The notes beneath the pieces were generated by a model. It was not told the origin of the DNA, did not search any database, and saw nothing but the letters and a program-made list of their open reading frames with translations. Shown here piece after piece: positions 32,147 through 41,967 of a stretch of 64,000 nucleotides of DNA; position 1 is the first letter of the stretch; each line of letters starts with the position of its first letter. Location of the stretch: assembly GCA_001595785.1 (NCBI GenBank), contig LSSJ01000005.1, positions 32,137 through 96,136 on the forward strand, given 5' to 3'. The translations under genes and the position numbers were made by a program. The stretch comes from Euryarchaeota archaeon SM23-78 (GTDB taxonomy: Archaea; Nanobdellota; Nanobdellia; Woesearchaeales; SM23-78).

Positions 32147-32941
32147 TTATATCTCCATAGGTGGTCTTGCTGATTTTATTATTGCAAAAAACATGAACTG
32201 GATAAAACCAACCACTCCAGCTATTACTAAGAGGAAAGGCAGGGGCATTGCAAAACCCAGAAAGGTTGCTAGTACTATAAGTACGGTTGTTCCAAGGCTA
32301 GGCACTATTACTGCTATCATCATGTAAAACATGGCCAAGGGATTAAGTTTTCTTCCATACTCCTTAACAGCAATTTGCTGCTGCCTCACAGTCTGGTCTA
32401 TAACTGCGTTAAGAGAGTCAGCCACATCTGCTCCTGTTCTCATTGAATTAAGCACCTGCCACATCAATTTTCTTAGCTCTGGCGAAGGAGTAGTGGTTAT
32501 GGCTTCATTAATAGCTTCTTCCATTGGTGTACCTAGGTTTACCTTTCCAACTATCTCATTAAAGAAAGGGCCTAGAGTCTCGTAGTGTTTGCTAAGGTTG
32601 ACAAAAGCATCATAAAGAGGGACTCCCGACTCTATTTCTATTATTAAGAATCTACCTGCAAATATTATCTCTTGGTTAATCTGCCTCTTCATCTTCTCTA
32701 TTTTAACATCAGCATATCTGAGAAAGTAGAAGAAGGCGAATATGAAAATAAGAGGTGCAAATAAGAGTACGCCTGGTTTTTTTATAAATGTAAAGGCAAC
32801 TATCATTAAACCAATGGTAAGAAAAATAGCAGTGCTAAAAGTCTTCTTAACATAGAACTCAGGGTCATCAGGAATCCTTGCTTGAGCTAGCTTTAATTTT
32901 AAGTCAGGCATGTTCCTGGCGAGTACTTTAAAGAAACTCAT
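32147..32941 (-). CDS. Type II/IV secretion platform protein (T2SSF domain)
   Basis: A 264-residue partner of the preceding platform protein: two membrane segments near residues 35-75, the T2SSF helices (ESGVPLYDAFVNLSKHYETLG, LRKLMWQVLNSMRTGADVADSLN), and two C-terminal membrane segments. It lies three bases upstream of the longer platform gene and downstream of the ATPase, so ATPase and both platform subunits form one transcription unit. Confidence 0.9.
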   Translation of the reverse strand: MSFFKVLARNMPDLKLKLAQARIPDDPEFYVKKTFSTAIFLTIGLMIVAFTFIKKPGVLLFAPLIFIFAFFYFLRYADVKIEKMKRQINQEIIFAGRFLIIEIESGVPLYDAFVNLSKHYETLGPFFNEIVGKVNLGTPMEEAINEAITTTPSPELRKLMWQVLNSMRTGADVADSLNAVIDQTVRQQQIAVKEYGRKLNPLAMFYMMIAVIVPSLGTTVLIVLATFLGFAMPLPFLLVIAGVVGFIQFMFFAIIKSARPPMEI

Positions 32942-33000
32942 CCTTTATAACACCCTCCTACGAATTGTTAGCAAAAACCCTGAAAAAAATTATCTAAAAT

Positions 33001-34542
33001 TTATTCATGGAATCTCTTGTTAGCATGTACAAATTTCATAAGATTATGCTTGTTGGTATAGTACTCTGCTATTATTCTTCCTACTTCATCAACATCAGTG
33101 ATGTTATGTTTCACCATATAGTTAAGCACCCTTTCTTTTTCATCCAAATCATGTTTTATCTGGCTGTCACTCATACCTGTGTATAACTTTAAGTTCTGGA
33201 ATAATGATTTTGAGGGGTTCTTCTTAACCAGTTTATCCTTCTGCTGGTCATACTGCATCAGAACATTAATTGTGGAGTCTTCTTGGATTTCAGCGATTTG
33301 AAAAGTCCTTCTAATACCTGTTCGTCTATTTCTGAACTGCACAATGATAAGGCTTATTGCAGGAAGCAGAATCTTTGGCACATCAATAGGTGGGTTTGTT
33401 AGTCTGTCAATGGTTTGGTCAGCATTGTTTGCGTGGAAAGTAGCATAAACACTGTGACCTGTGTGGATTGCTTCAAACAAGGTCTCTGACTCTTTTTTCC
33501 TTCTAACCTCTCCTACCAGGATTCTGTCAGGTCTCATCCTAAGACTGTTCACAAGCAAATCTTCCATAGAGATTTCTCCTTTTCCCTCTGCATTTGGCAG
33601 TCTGGTGTTCATAGGTACCCAGTGCAGGTACTTGGGTAATCTTACCTCTCGTGTATCTTCAATACTTACAATCCTCTGGTTGGGAGGGAAGAAGTCTGCA
33701 AAGCAGTTAAGAGCAGAAGTTTTTCCACTGGCTGTTCCTCCTGCTATTATGGCGCTCATTTCATACTGTATAGCCATCCATATAACAGCTGCTGCTTCTG
33801 GTGATATTGTCTTAGTCTGAATGAACTTGGTAATGGTCCATGGGTCACGAGCAAATTTTCTAAAGGTAAGCGTGTTTCCACCTGTGCTTATAGGCATAAG
33901 AGTAGCATTAACCCTGTCTCCTTCTTCAAGATGAGCATCTAGTAAGGGTTCTAGAACTGAGATTTGCCTGCCTACCTTTCTACCAATGATGGCTGCATAA
34001 TGCCTGGTCTGCTCCTCGTCTCTTACAAATACGTTGGTTTTAAGCCAGCCATGTTCTTTATGATATACCCACATTGGCTCAGTAGCCTCGTTAACAACAA
34101 CCTCTTCTAGCTTATGGTCGTTCATTAAGAATTCTATCATTCCAAGGCCCAGGCTCTTGGTGAGCAGATAGCTGGTTAAGAAGCCTTTGGTCTCATCATC
34201 AAGGTCAGGGAAGTACTTGTTGATAAGGTCGCTTATAGTCTCTTCGAATTGGCTCTCTATTAGCTTGGCTTTTTTTAAATCAGTGATATCGATCATCTCA
34301 AGATTGACTGCTTTGACGAGTTCTTGTCTTATTCTTTCAAGCATGAACTCTGTTGTTTTTGAGATACTAGAAATGCTTATTTCGTAGAGAGGAACGAATT
34401 CTCCTTTCCTCTTGACTACAGTTACCTTTATGGGAATATTCTTTGCCTTATATTCATAGGTATCAATAACATTACCTTTCTCAGGAGGTTCAGGATGATT
34501 ATTTTTTTCTTTTCTTTCTTCAGAATTGTTCTTGTCTGTCAC
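33001..34542 (-). CDS. Pilus assembly / secretion ATPase (PilT-VirB11-like)
   Basis: A 513-residue secretion ATPase starting at a GTG preceded by GAGGTGA. It carries IIAGGTASGKTSALNCFADF (Walker A), RIVSIEDTREVRLP (Asp box), EGKGEISMEDLLVNSLRMRPDRILVGEVR (Walker B region) and ETLFEAIHTGHSVYATFHAN (His box). It powers pilin polymerisation. The short charged N-terminal tail (NNSEERKEKNNHPEPPEKG) is probably disordered. Confidence 0.93.
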   Translation of the reverse strand: MTDKNNSEERKEKNNHPEPPEKGNVIDTYEYKAKNIPIKVTVVKRKGEFVPLYEISISSISKTTEFMLERIRQELVKAVNLEMIDITDLKKAKLIESQFEETISDLINKYFPDLDDETKGFLTSYLLTKSLGLGMIEFLMNDHKLEEVVVNEATEPMWVYHKEHGWLKTNVFVRDEEQTRHYAAIIGRKVGRQISVLEPLLDAHLEEGDRVNATLMPISTGGNTLTFRKFARDPWTITKFIQTKTISPEAAAVIWMAIQYEMSAIIAGGTASGKTSALNCFADFFPPNQRIVSIEDTREVRLPKYLHWVPMNTRLPNAEGKGEISMEDLLVNSLRMRPDRILVGEVRRKKESETLFEAIHTGHSVYATFHANNADQTIDRLTNPPIDVPKILLPAISLIIVQFRNRRTGIRRTFQIAEIQEDSTINVLMQYDQQKDKLVKKNPSKSLFQNLKLYTGMSDSQIKHDLDEKERVLNYMVKHNITDVDEVGRIIAEYYTNKHNLMKFVHANKRFHE

Positions 34543-34701
34543 TAAAACACTTCACCTCTTTTTATACTTCTTCCTGACTTTAATCCAATATATAACTATC
34601 TATTTTTAACTATTTATTATTAAATAGTATATATAAATGTTTTGTTAAAATTACAATCATTCGAGAGAAACAGAGTATCTATTATCTTTTTATCTTAATT
34701 T

Positions 34702-35862
34702 TTACTGGTTGCTTATCTTATCCATTAACTCTCCAAGCCTCTTTGTGAAAGAACTTTTCTTTTTTTCAATGTTTTTAAAACTTGCTTGGAGTTCTTTAAC
34801 ATAGTTATGTACATCACTGCTTTTCACTGAGAGGTTGAAACTATGAGCCGTCATTATTAATTCTTTTAGCTCCTTTTCAAGATCTGCTTTCTCTTTTTCA
34901 AGAGTGTTGATTAGCTCCTGGGTCTTGGATTTCTTTTCAAAGAAAGACTTGAACTTCTCAGCTGCTTCCACACCCTCTAATCTGTACTTGTCTATCTCTT
35001 TCTTCTTGGCCACGATTTTTTTCAGAATAGAATCTTGGACTGCAAGTATTTTTTCTTCTTTCTCCTTAGAAATCTTTATTAAGGGGCTGAGCTCTGAGTT
35101 TATCCTGAACCTTAAGTCTTTTTGCAGTTTTTCTGCTGCGTTTAAGTCTGCTTTGATTTTTTCTACAGAACTCTTAATAACTACTCTTTGATCTATAATC
35201 TTATTTTCTATTGACCTTATTATTTCTTTCAGAGCACTGAGCCTTTTCTTTAGATTTTCTGCTCTATTCTCAAGGTAGGTCATCTCAACCCTGGCTTCCT
35301 CTATCTTTGCCTTCTCAGCGCCAAGGTCATCAATAAACTTCTCGTACTTCTTCTTATGGTCTGCTATCTGGTGGTGAACATTGTTCAACATTTCCTGGAA
35401 ATCAAGCCTCTGCTGTATTATATCCTTATCAATACTCTTTTTTAATTCTTCATAGTGCTTTAACTCTTGAAGCTCTTCCTTTACCTGCTCTATATCACTA
35501 CCAATAGTGTCCTTCAGCTTATTGAATTCACCTTTAATCCTGTCAAAGCCCGCAGATTCTCTTTGCAAGGACTTAAGAACTGTCTCTACCTTCCTTGTAA
35601 ACGCGTCCTTCTTAGAAGCATACCTCTTTGCCTTTTTCTCTACTTCCTTCTTGGTGAGCTTTCTCTCGCACAGATAAGTCTTGCTCAGCTTATAATCAAC
35701 AGTTATTAACCCTTCATCTTCCAAGAAATCAGCCCATTCTTGCAGAACAGTAATACTCACCCCTAGCTCATTAGCAGCATCATTAATAGTAAGCCTCTTC
35801 TTCCTCTCGATAAGGTCTACAAGCTTATCTACTCCTGTCTCAATATTCCTCTGAGCGGTCAT
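34702..35862 (-). CDS. Winged-helix plus long coiled-coil protein of the pilus locus
   Basis: A 386-residue soluble protein. Residues 1-65 are winged-helix-like (LTINDAANELGVSITVLQEWADFLEDEGLI), and residues ~75-380 are continuous coiled coil with long charged heptads (KRLSALKEIIRSIENKIID). It has no membrane segment. Coiled-coil proteins of this kind are common in archaeal pilus clusters and may link the machinery to the cytoplasm or bind DNA; its role is unknown. Confidence 0.7.
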   Translation of the reverse strand: MTAQRNIETGVDKLVDLIERKKRLTINDAANELGVSITVLQEWADFLEDEGLITVDYKLSKTYLCERKLTKKEVEKKAKRYASKKDAFTRKVETVLKSLQRESAGFDRIKGEFNKLKDTIGSDIEQVKEELQELKHYEELKKSIDKDIIQQRLDFQEMLNNVHHQIADHKKKYEKFIDDLGAEKAKIEEARVEMTYLENRAENLKKRLSALKEIIRSIENKIIDQRVVIKSSVEKIKADLNAAEKLQKDLRFRINSELSPLIKISKEKEEKILAVQDSILKKIVAKKKEIDKYRLEGVEAAEKFKSFFEKKSKTQELINTLEKEKADLEKELKELIMTAHSFNLSVKSSDVHNYVKELQASFKNIEKKKSSFTKRLGELMDKISNQ

Positions 35863-35938
35863 TATAACCTCTTTTTTAATACTATATTTTAATTATCGTA
35901 AATTAAGGTATAAAAATGTTTCTTTTTTAGGACAGTGC

Positions 35939-36280
35939 TTAACCAAACCCTATATTATCCCCAACCTTAGTCTTCTTCAGCATCCCAACTGGCAACTCAA
36001 CAATATACTGCGCCTTTACCTTTGGAGAATAATAAGCAAAAGGCTCAAAATTCTTTTTTATCTCAACCACTTTCTTGTCTTTGTCAAGGAAAAGAACGTC
36101 TATGGGGAAGAACACAAAGAACATGTGTAAATCTATCTTCCTCTCATTATTAAAAATAAAGACCTGCGCATAATCTGGTGTCTGGAGCCTGAACATAAAG
36201 CCACAGGCTTTGCAAATAATGCTTCTGCAAATCTTTGCTTTCTTTATTATTACAAAGTTCTTGGTCGTATTCTTTATCAT
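35939..36280 (-). CDS. DUF192 protein
   Basis: A 113-residue protein with DUF192 features: CGFMFRL, a MFFVFFPIDVLFLDKDKKVVEI strand, and YIVELPVGMLKKTKVGDNIGF. Many members are secreted or envelope proteins of unknown function; this copy lacks a signal peptide but starts with a short basic segment. It lies inside the pilus locus between surface-protein genes and the coiled-coil gene. Confidence 0.88.
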   Translation of the reverse strand: MIKNTTKNFVIIKKAKICRSIICKACGFMFRLQTPDYAQVFIFNNERKIDLHMFFVFFPIDVLFLDKDKKVVEIKKNFEPFAYYSPKVKAQYIVELPVGMLKKTKVGDNIGFG

Positions 36281-36302
36281 TTCAAATCACTTCTTCCATG
36301 TT

Positions 36303-37292
36303 TTATCCGCAGGGCGTGTAGCTCAGCTTATCAACTTCGTAGTCTGAAGTGTGATTAATGTCTATCTTGAACCAGTTCGGCATGTTCTGCACATCGCAGG
36401 CCTTGCTTGAGTAGCCTGTGATGTTGCTAAATAATATATAGTCAACAATGCTCCTACCATCATTGTACTGAACATCTTGCTCTATTAGTTCTGGGATGTA
36501 GATAAGGCTTTCAATCCCGTATGGTGAGCTAGAGAAGTTGCCTTCAAGCCTCATAAGAAAACTGGGTGCAAGAGTATTTGCCTTATAATAAGAATGGTTG
36601 GTATGATTTTGCAGATTGGTTGTGTCATTGTTACTATCATTCACAAAGTCTGTTATGTTAGTAATCCTTATAGTGTTAGGAACTCTTCCAAGAGTATAAA
36701 CACTGTAAACAGGGTCTCTTATATCTTTTAAGGAAACGCTTGTATTATAATCCTTATAGAAATCCCAGTTAGCCAATCCTTTGTTATCAGTGATGTTAAC
36801 ATGGGCAGTTACTACTACTTTTACACTCCAAGGAGAATCATGATAAAGAATTATATTAGTTACATTTATGTAAATATCTATTCCCACTCTGCCTGCTATT
36901 ACTTGCAGCTTCTGGAGATAGTCAAAGTAAGATGAGTTCTCAAGTATATCAACATCTGTACCATTAACAGTTCCATTATAAAAAGCAATTCTAAACAACT
37001 TCTCGCTGTTATTTAGATACGCTCCTGAACTAGCAACATAGTCTTCAACAGCTATTAGTGCTCTAAAACCAGAAATATATATTACTCTTTTTGAATCAGT
37101 ATCTATATCCTTAATAAAGTCGTTTATGGTCTGAATCCTAGTTTCAATAACCTTTTGCCTATCTACAAAGCCGTACTGCTCATAAGCTAGGAATACAAAG
37201 ATCATTACTGCGAGGAACAGAGAAGAGATTAGTAAGTAGAATATTCCTTTCTTGTTGTTAAATAAGATTTTTTTCATTTTTACCTTTCTCAT
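36303..37292 (-). CDS. Pilus-locus surface protein, N-terminally anchored
   Basis: The ATG at 37292 overlaps the upstream TGA (ATGA). The ~329-residue product begins MRKVKMKKILFNNKKGIFYLLISSLFLAVMIF, a pilin-like basic head and single membrane helix, then a large extracellular domain rich in Asn-x-Ser/Thr sites and ending with a cysteine (YTPCG). No named domain. Translational coupling with the VWA protein implies both act together, perhaps as minor pilins or tip proteins. Confidence 0.7.
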   Translation of the reverse strand: MRKVKMKKILFNNKKGIFYLLISSLFLAVMIFVFLAYEQYGFVDRQKVIETRIQTINDFIKDIDTDSKRVIYISGFRALIAVEDYVASSGAYLNNSEKLFRIAFYNGTVNGTDVDILENSSYFDYLQKLQVIAGRVGIDIYINVTNIILYHDSPWSVKVVVTAHVNITDNKGLANWDFYKDYNTSVSLKDIRDPVYSVYTLGRVPNTIRITNITDFVNDSNNDTTNLQNHTNHSYYKANTLAPSFLMRLEGNFSSSPYGIESLIYIPELIEQDVQYNDGRSIVDYILFSNITGYSSKACDVQNMPNWFKIDINHTSDYEVDKLSYTPCG

Positions 37293-40054
37293 TGCCAAAC
37301 TCTGGCTTTCACCAGTGTAGGCCCCCAGAGGTATGGGACTGATGACACAGTTGTTAGTACTATCTCTATATCAGCAGCATCCAAGTTTACAAACACTTTA
37401 CCATTATCATCATAGTCAAGGGCTCTTAGCAGTTTGTATACAGCTATGTCATATGCGTCATTAGGGTCATAGGCACCATCAGCAAGGGTGTGATTGGCTG
37501 CTGTGTAGCTGCACCTGTTACTCCCACTATACCCTTCTGGTATTGATTTGTTACTGAAAGTATCGTCCTCAAATTGCAGATTCCACACGCAACCCTCTAT
37601 TTTTTCTACTACTCCTGAACGAGCAGTTGTTGAGGGCACAAGAGCAGTATATATGAGAGAGTTATTATCTGAACAACCAGTATAATTAATAGGAGAATCT
37701 CCTGTGCCTATGGTTAAGGAGTGGGTTCCATTGGTTAAGAGATTTACAGGTACCTGTATTTCATAAGGGTCTCCTAATCTTACATAGTCAGAGCTGAAAA
37801 AGGAGAGGTTGAACACACTTGTTCCATCGACCATAAGAGTGTCTGTCCAGTGATAATCAGAGTAAGAAACCACTCTTGCATCAGCTACTCTAATGCCAGG
37901 ATACATTGTAACAGAAGGGTTACATCCACCAAACTGGTCTGTCTGCACAACCACGCTTATCTCATTGGGCTGAGGAGGGTCAACTATTGGATCGTATAGG
38001 AATTCAATATAAGAGTCATTATAAAGGTTTGAAGGAGTTAGGTTTCCTTCAACAGAAATCAACTGGGAGGTTTGGGACACCTCTGCAATTATCTGAGTGG
38101 ATACATTCCAGTAAAACTCTTGAAGTACAGAAGCATTTTGGCTCACAATAACACTTCCGTTGCCTACTTCTGCTACTTTATGAACAGTATAGTTTGCATT
38201 GGTACAGTTCTCTATTGGTCCAAACCCAACAGCATGAACAGTGGTATTTAGGTCTTGGTGAAGCCTTTGTGCAGCATTAATAGCATTATTAATTGGTCCA
38301 TCACAGTCATTTATATCGCATGCATTCTCATCACCTGTGCAGTCAGAGTCAAGCCAGAAGCCTGTTGTACCTGTGGATGTCTCGTTACATCCTCCCCCCC
38401 CATCTAAACCACAGCAATGGGTTGGCACACCATCTGTCATCACTATCACAGACTTGCTCCTGTTCTCACTACTGTAAGTGTTCAGGATATCATAGGCCTG
38501 GTTTATTGCACAGCACAAACAAGTACCTCCTTTTATCTCTTGCTGGCTCTTGGACTTATACCTATCAAATATCTCTTGCTCAATATTAGCTTCTGTTAAT
38601 AAGGCTAGGTTTGGGCTGAAAAAGGGGTTTGCATCATCTGAGAAGTCAACCAACCACATCCTATTTGTATTGTTTGTTCTGGAGGAGTTCATTATTATTG
38701 CATTAACCTCAGAGTCAAGGCAGGCAGCCACTCCTAGCCTCCTGGACTTAGGATCAATTATGTCTGCTGGCTTGCAACCAGGAATAGAATTACCTGGATT
38801 ACTCCATGAGTTCATTCTCAACTTCATACTTCCTGAGAGGTCTGTAATAAGAACAACATCAGCGTTTGAACCAAACACATATGTATAAGTCTCATTATAA
38901 GAAGCAAATCTTAGAGGAATGGTTCTGTTGCTAAGGTCATTATAGTTAAGGTTTATTGGGAACTGAGTAAGGTTGGAATCATAAAGATACACCTGGGTGT
39001 CACCGCTGGCATTATCCTGGTAAACAATAGTGTCTCCGATTGTAAGATAAGACTTGGCATCAGTATCATAGTGTAGATAGATTGTCATGTTAGTAAGCGT
39101 GCCTGGTATGTAAAAAGCATCGTACAAATTAGCAACCCCTACAACGCCTGGAAAGTGATATTTTTTTGTTCCTGTAGATATATTCTGTTGCTGCTGAGAA
39201 GTCTTATAACTTATCTTGATAAACCCTCCTGCAATATAGGATTGGTTAATATTTGCATCAAAGATTACGTCAAAATCATTTCTTCCTGGTTGTATTGAGT
39301 TCTTACAGCTGGTTATGTTCCAGTAATTAGGAGTCATATTAGCAACAGTTGGTGTGAAATCACCGCATTTATCCCCATTAATATATAAGGCAAACTGGCC
39401 TCCTGCATCCACTTCCATCTCAACCATAGTTATAGTTTCATTATCCACATCACTGGGTAGGCCATCCACGAATATTGAGACGTTTCCCTGCCCAAAAAAA
39501 CCTCCAAAATATGCAAAGCTACTGTCTCTCTTATCATCAATCTTTCTTAGATAAGCAGAAGAGGTTGAACCTGTTAAAGGGGCTCCTTGCATTATACCTG
39601 TTATCATTCTCCCGCCAGTGACCAAGGTATTTGATTCTGACCAATTCTTTTGGTACAAGACATCACTTTCTATGACCAGGTTCATGCCTGTTTTATTAGG
39701 AAATACATTGTTCAGCACATATTCTGAGAGGTTGAGTGCAAGGTTAGTCTCATTAGCAGCCCAGTAAGTACCTATTTGCTCTAGTACTGTAAGGTTAAGA
39801 TTAGTATAAGAGCTGCCCATTAAATTATTATTCACATAAGTGCTGTTAATCTCACTCATCTGCAACTCTGAAAGAGCTATAAGAACATCTGTTGAGAGGT
39901 ATTCTATGCTTTCTCTTGCATAACTCTTAACCAGGTTTTGGGAGATTAAGAGTAAGCCTCCTACTAGAAGCATTGCTGCGAACAAAGCATCCATGGTATA
40001 GTAAAAGGCTTTCTTGTTTCTTCTGATATTTCTCCTATCTAATCCTAATCCCAT
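37289..40054 (-). CDS. Large pilin-like surface protein with VWA domain
   Basis: A 921-residue protein. A basic head and hydrophobic helix (KKAFYYTMDALFAAMLLVGGLLL) resemble archaeal pilin-like anchors. The extracellular part contains beta-rich regions, then a von Willebrand A domain from about residue 398, with MIDAS motif DLSGSM at ~403-408 and later TDGVPTHCC. Several cysteines in the VWA insert (CLCCAIN, CCGLDGGGGC) probably form disulfides. VWA domains bind ligands through a metal, so this is a likely adhesin or pilus tip. Confidence 0.88.
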   Translation of the reverse strand: MGLGLDRRNIRRNKKAFYYTMDALFAAMLLVGGLLLISQNLVKSYARESIEYLSTDVLIALSELQMSEINSTYVNNNLMGSSYTNLNLTVLEQIGTYWAANETNLALNLSEYVLNNVFPNKTGMNLVIESDVLYQKNWSESNTLVTGGRMITGIMQGAPLTGSTSSAYLRKIDDKRDSSFAYFGGFFGQGNVSIFVDGLPSDVDNETITMVEMEVDAGGQFALYINGDKCGDFTPTVANMTPNYWNITSCKNSIQPGRNDFDVIFDANINQSYIAGGFIKISYKTSQQQQNISTGTKKYHFPGVVGVANLYDAFYIPGTLTNMTIYLHYDTDAKSYLTIGDTIVYQDNASGDTQVYLYDSNLTQFPINLNYNDLSNRTIPLRFASYNETYTYVFGSNADVVLITDLSGSMKLRMNSWSNPGNSIPGCKPADIIDPKSRRLGVAACLDSEVNAIIMNSSRTNNTNRMWLVDFSDDANPFFSPNLALLTEANIEQEIFDRYKSKSQQEIKGGTCLCCAINQAYDILNTYSSENRSKSVIVMTDGVPTHCCGLDGGGGCNETSTGTTGFWLDSDCTGDENACDINDCDGPINNAINAAQRLHQDLNTTVHAVGFGPIENCTNANYTVHKVAEVGNGSVIVSQNASVLQEFYWNVSTQIIAEVSQTSQLISVEGNLTPSNLYNDSYIEFLYDPIVDPPQPNEISVVVQTDQFGGCNPSVTMYPGIRVADARVVSYSDYHWTDTLMVDGTSVFNLSFFSSDYVRLGDPYEIQVPVNLLTNGTHSLTIGTGDSPINYTGCSDNNSLIYTALVPSTTARSGVVEKIEGCVWNLQFEDDTFSNKSIPEGYSGSNRCSYTAANHTLADGAYDPNDAYDIAVYKLLRALDYDDNGKVFVNLDAADIEIVLTTVSSVPYLWGPTLVKARVWQ

Positions 40055-40599
40055 GCATAAACCACCAGTCTTATTATTTCTGTATCATGTATAACTAAAC
40101 GTGTTAGTTTCACCATATTATCATAGCTAATGCTTGTGAAAACAGGGTTATGACAATCAACACCTGTTTTATTAATATTCACATCTGGGCTTCCAATAAC
40201 ACACAAGTCACTGAACTCTATCATGTCACTACTTGGGTCTTTACTTCCTGGGTCTTCAAAAATGACTAGAAAATCATATTCAGTTTGAAACTTGGGTTTT
40301 AGTGCAGAGTAGCTCATGTTCATGGCATTAACCACTTTGGTTGAGTTCAACCTCTTAGATGTGAGCACCCCTGGTCTTATCACGCTTGCATTGGTCCAGT
40401 CAGGAGGATATCCCTCTGATAAGAGGGTCTCACTTATCTTAGAGGCATCTGTTTTTAGCTCTTCAAAAGCAGTGTTGGTTGAGAAGCTGTTAACAATTAT
40501 TTTAACTGATAAAATTACTATTAAGATAAAGAGGATAAGACTAATGGTATAATCAGAGATCCAGGTCTGGGCTTTCTTGTTGCTCCTTCTCTTTTTCAT
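40045..40599 (-). CDS. Pilin-like small membrane-anchored protein
   Basis: The ATG at 40599 is preferred (GAGTTGAT upstream). The ~184-residue product has KKAQTWISDYTISLILFILIVILSV, a class III-like basic head and membrane helix, and a short extracellular domain with paired cysteines (LCVIGSPDVNINKTGVDC). Its end overlaps the VWA gene start by 10 bases. Confidence 0.72.
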   Translation of the reverse strand: MKKRRSNKKAQTWISDYTISLILFILIVILSVKIIVNSFSTNTAFEELKTDASKISETLLSEGYPPDWTNASVIRPGVLTSKRLNSTKVVNAMNMSYSALKPKFQTEYDFLVIFEDPGSKDPSSDMIEFSDLCVIGSPDVNINKTGVDCHNPVFTSISYDNMVKLTRLVIHDTEIIRLVVYAWD

Positions 40600-40623
40600 A
40601 TCAATCAACTCATACTAATCCTC

Positions 40624-41016
40624 TCAGCTTATTACCACAGTGTTAGCATCTGTCTTTGAAATTGTATTAATTCCTTTCTGCAGACTACCACTAACCTCAG
40701 GGATTCTAAAGAGTAGCTGTGCTTCTTTGTAGGTTATTACAATATCAGTAGAGGACTGGGTTATGGAGAAGTCTGCTCCTTCAATCTTGTTAGGAATGTA
40801 TACCACGCGTTCATAACCAGGCTCTACCTCTGAGGCTAGGATTAGCTCGTTCTGCAAGGAATAACCCAAGTCTTTAAACCTATTAATCCTTTTCTGCTCT
40901 GAATAATCATACGACAAAGAGTACAGAACACCTGCAAACACAAGTATGACTATCATGGCCAGGCTTCCAACCATCACAAACTCTATAGCAACCTGTGCTT
41001 TTTTTCGAATACTCAT
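40624..41016 (-). CDS. Pilin-like protein, class III signal peptide
   Basis: 130 residues beginning MSIRKKAQVAIEFVMVGSLAMIVILVF; KKAQ-V cleavage with Glu at +5 is typical of archaeal prepilins. The rest is a small beta-rich domain (ADFSITQSSTDIVITYKEAQLLFRIP). It is one of three short pilin-like genes that open the locus. Confidence 0.82.
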   Translation of the reverse strand: MSIRKKAQVAIEFVMVGSLAMIVILVFAGVLYSLSYDYSEQKRINRFKDLGYSLQNELILASEVEPGYERVVYIPNKIEGADFSITQSSTDIVITYKEAQLLFRIPEVSGSLQKGINTISKTDANTVVIS

Positions 41017-41029
41017 CCTCCCTCCTTGC

Positions 41030-41449
41030 TTAATCTGTTATACTTACATATGTATCAAAGGCTTCAACCCTTACATGATGAATCCCGTGATAAGTCTGGA
41101 TGCTTCCTGTGAGATTAGCAGCACTCCACTTCACTAATTCATAATCACCACTAGGAGAATCAACCACAAACACTATCTTATTAGCAGTGACGCTTATGCT
41201 TTGCACTCCTTTAGGCAGATACACGGTTACTGTCTTCTTACTAGGACTTCCTAGATAATATACTTCGTCTGCTGCGTCTCTTATCTCACTCACCACTTTG
41301 TCAAGCTGGCTAGCAGTAACCTCTATGTTAATATTCTCTGACTGTTTATAAAAGATTATGACCAGGGGAATCGTCAAGAGAAAAGCAAAGCCTACCACTA
41401 TTAAAAACTCCAAACTAATCTGAGCCTTGCTCTTACCTCTTTTTTTCAT
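41030..41449 (-). CDS. Pilin-like protein, first gene of the pilus locus
   Basis: 139 residues beginning MKKRGKSKAQISLEFLIVVGFAFLLTIP, again a class III prepilin signal with a Glu in the helix. The body has KTVTVYLPKGVQSISVTANKIVFVVD, a beta-sandwich-like pattern. It is 13 bases upstream of the next pilin-like gene, so it likely starts the operon that runs to the ATPase or beyond. Confidence 0.82.
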   Translation of the reverse strand: MKKRGKSKAQISLEFLIVVGFAFLLTIPLVIIFYKQSENINIEVTASQLDKVVSEIRDAADEVYYLGSPSKKTVTVYLPKGVQSISVTANKIVFVVDSPSGDYELVKWSAANLTGSIQTYHGIHHVRVEAFDTYVSITD

Positions 41450-41585
41450 GTTATCTTTTAAGATTATTAGAACTAGGAGTATATAAAGTTAATTGATATT
41501 TAGAGTATTAGAGGTTAAAGTGATTCTTATATAGGAAAATAAAGTATTTAAAACCATTAAAACCAAAAACCTTAAATATTAATTA

Positions 41586-41603
41586 TTATATCAATTGATA
41601 TAA
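41586..41603 (+). promoter_or_regulatory. Palindromic operator upstream of the first winged-helix-like gene
   Basis: A perfect 18-base palindrome, TTATATCAATTGATATAA, ends one base before the ATG at 41605. The same core TATATCAATTGATATA recurs five bases before the paralogous gene at 42388. Two identical palindromes in front of two paralogues is strong evidence of a protein-binding site; overlap with the start region implies repression. Confidence 0.75.
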
Positions 41604-41604
41604 A

Positions 41605-41898
41605 ATGCTTAAATATGACCAATTGCACTTTAAGAATGTTCTTCGTTTCCCTCGGTTAGATACTGTTCTCATGGTTGAGAATTTCATTAAAAAACATGAT
41701 GGAGAGTTTAAGAAGAGCAAACTCTGGGATTCTCTTCCTAAGAAGATGATGTATCAAACTTTTTGCGTAATAATCAATTATTTATTATTTTCTTATAAAA
41801 TTTCAATTGACTCAGAGGGTAAGGTTGGGTGGATATACTACCCTAAGCTTGCAAAGAAGTATGTTGTAAACGAGGATTTGGCAAGGAAAAAATTGTAA
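41605..41898 (+). CDS. Small winged-helix-like protein, paralogue 1
   Basis: 97 residues sharing with the gene at 42388 the segment RFPRLDT-x-LMVE-x-FIK and LPKKMMYQTF-x-VI-x2-YLL-x-S-x-KI. The helix-turn-helix-like spacing followed by a short hairpin (IDSEGKVGWIYYP) fits a small winged helix. It may be the regulator that binds the palindrome in front of it. No named family is recognised. Confidence 0.65.
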   Translation: MLKYDQLHFKNVLRFPRLDTVLMVENFIKKHDGEFKKSKLWDSLPKKMMYQTFCVIINYLLFSYKISIDSEGKVGWIYYPKLAKKYVVNEDLARKKL

Positions 41899-41967
41899 AA
41901 TATTCGTTCTCCATTAGACATCTTGACGTGAAGCTTTTAAGTGCTTTTCATTCTTTATCATTCTATA

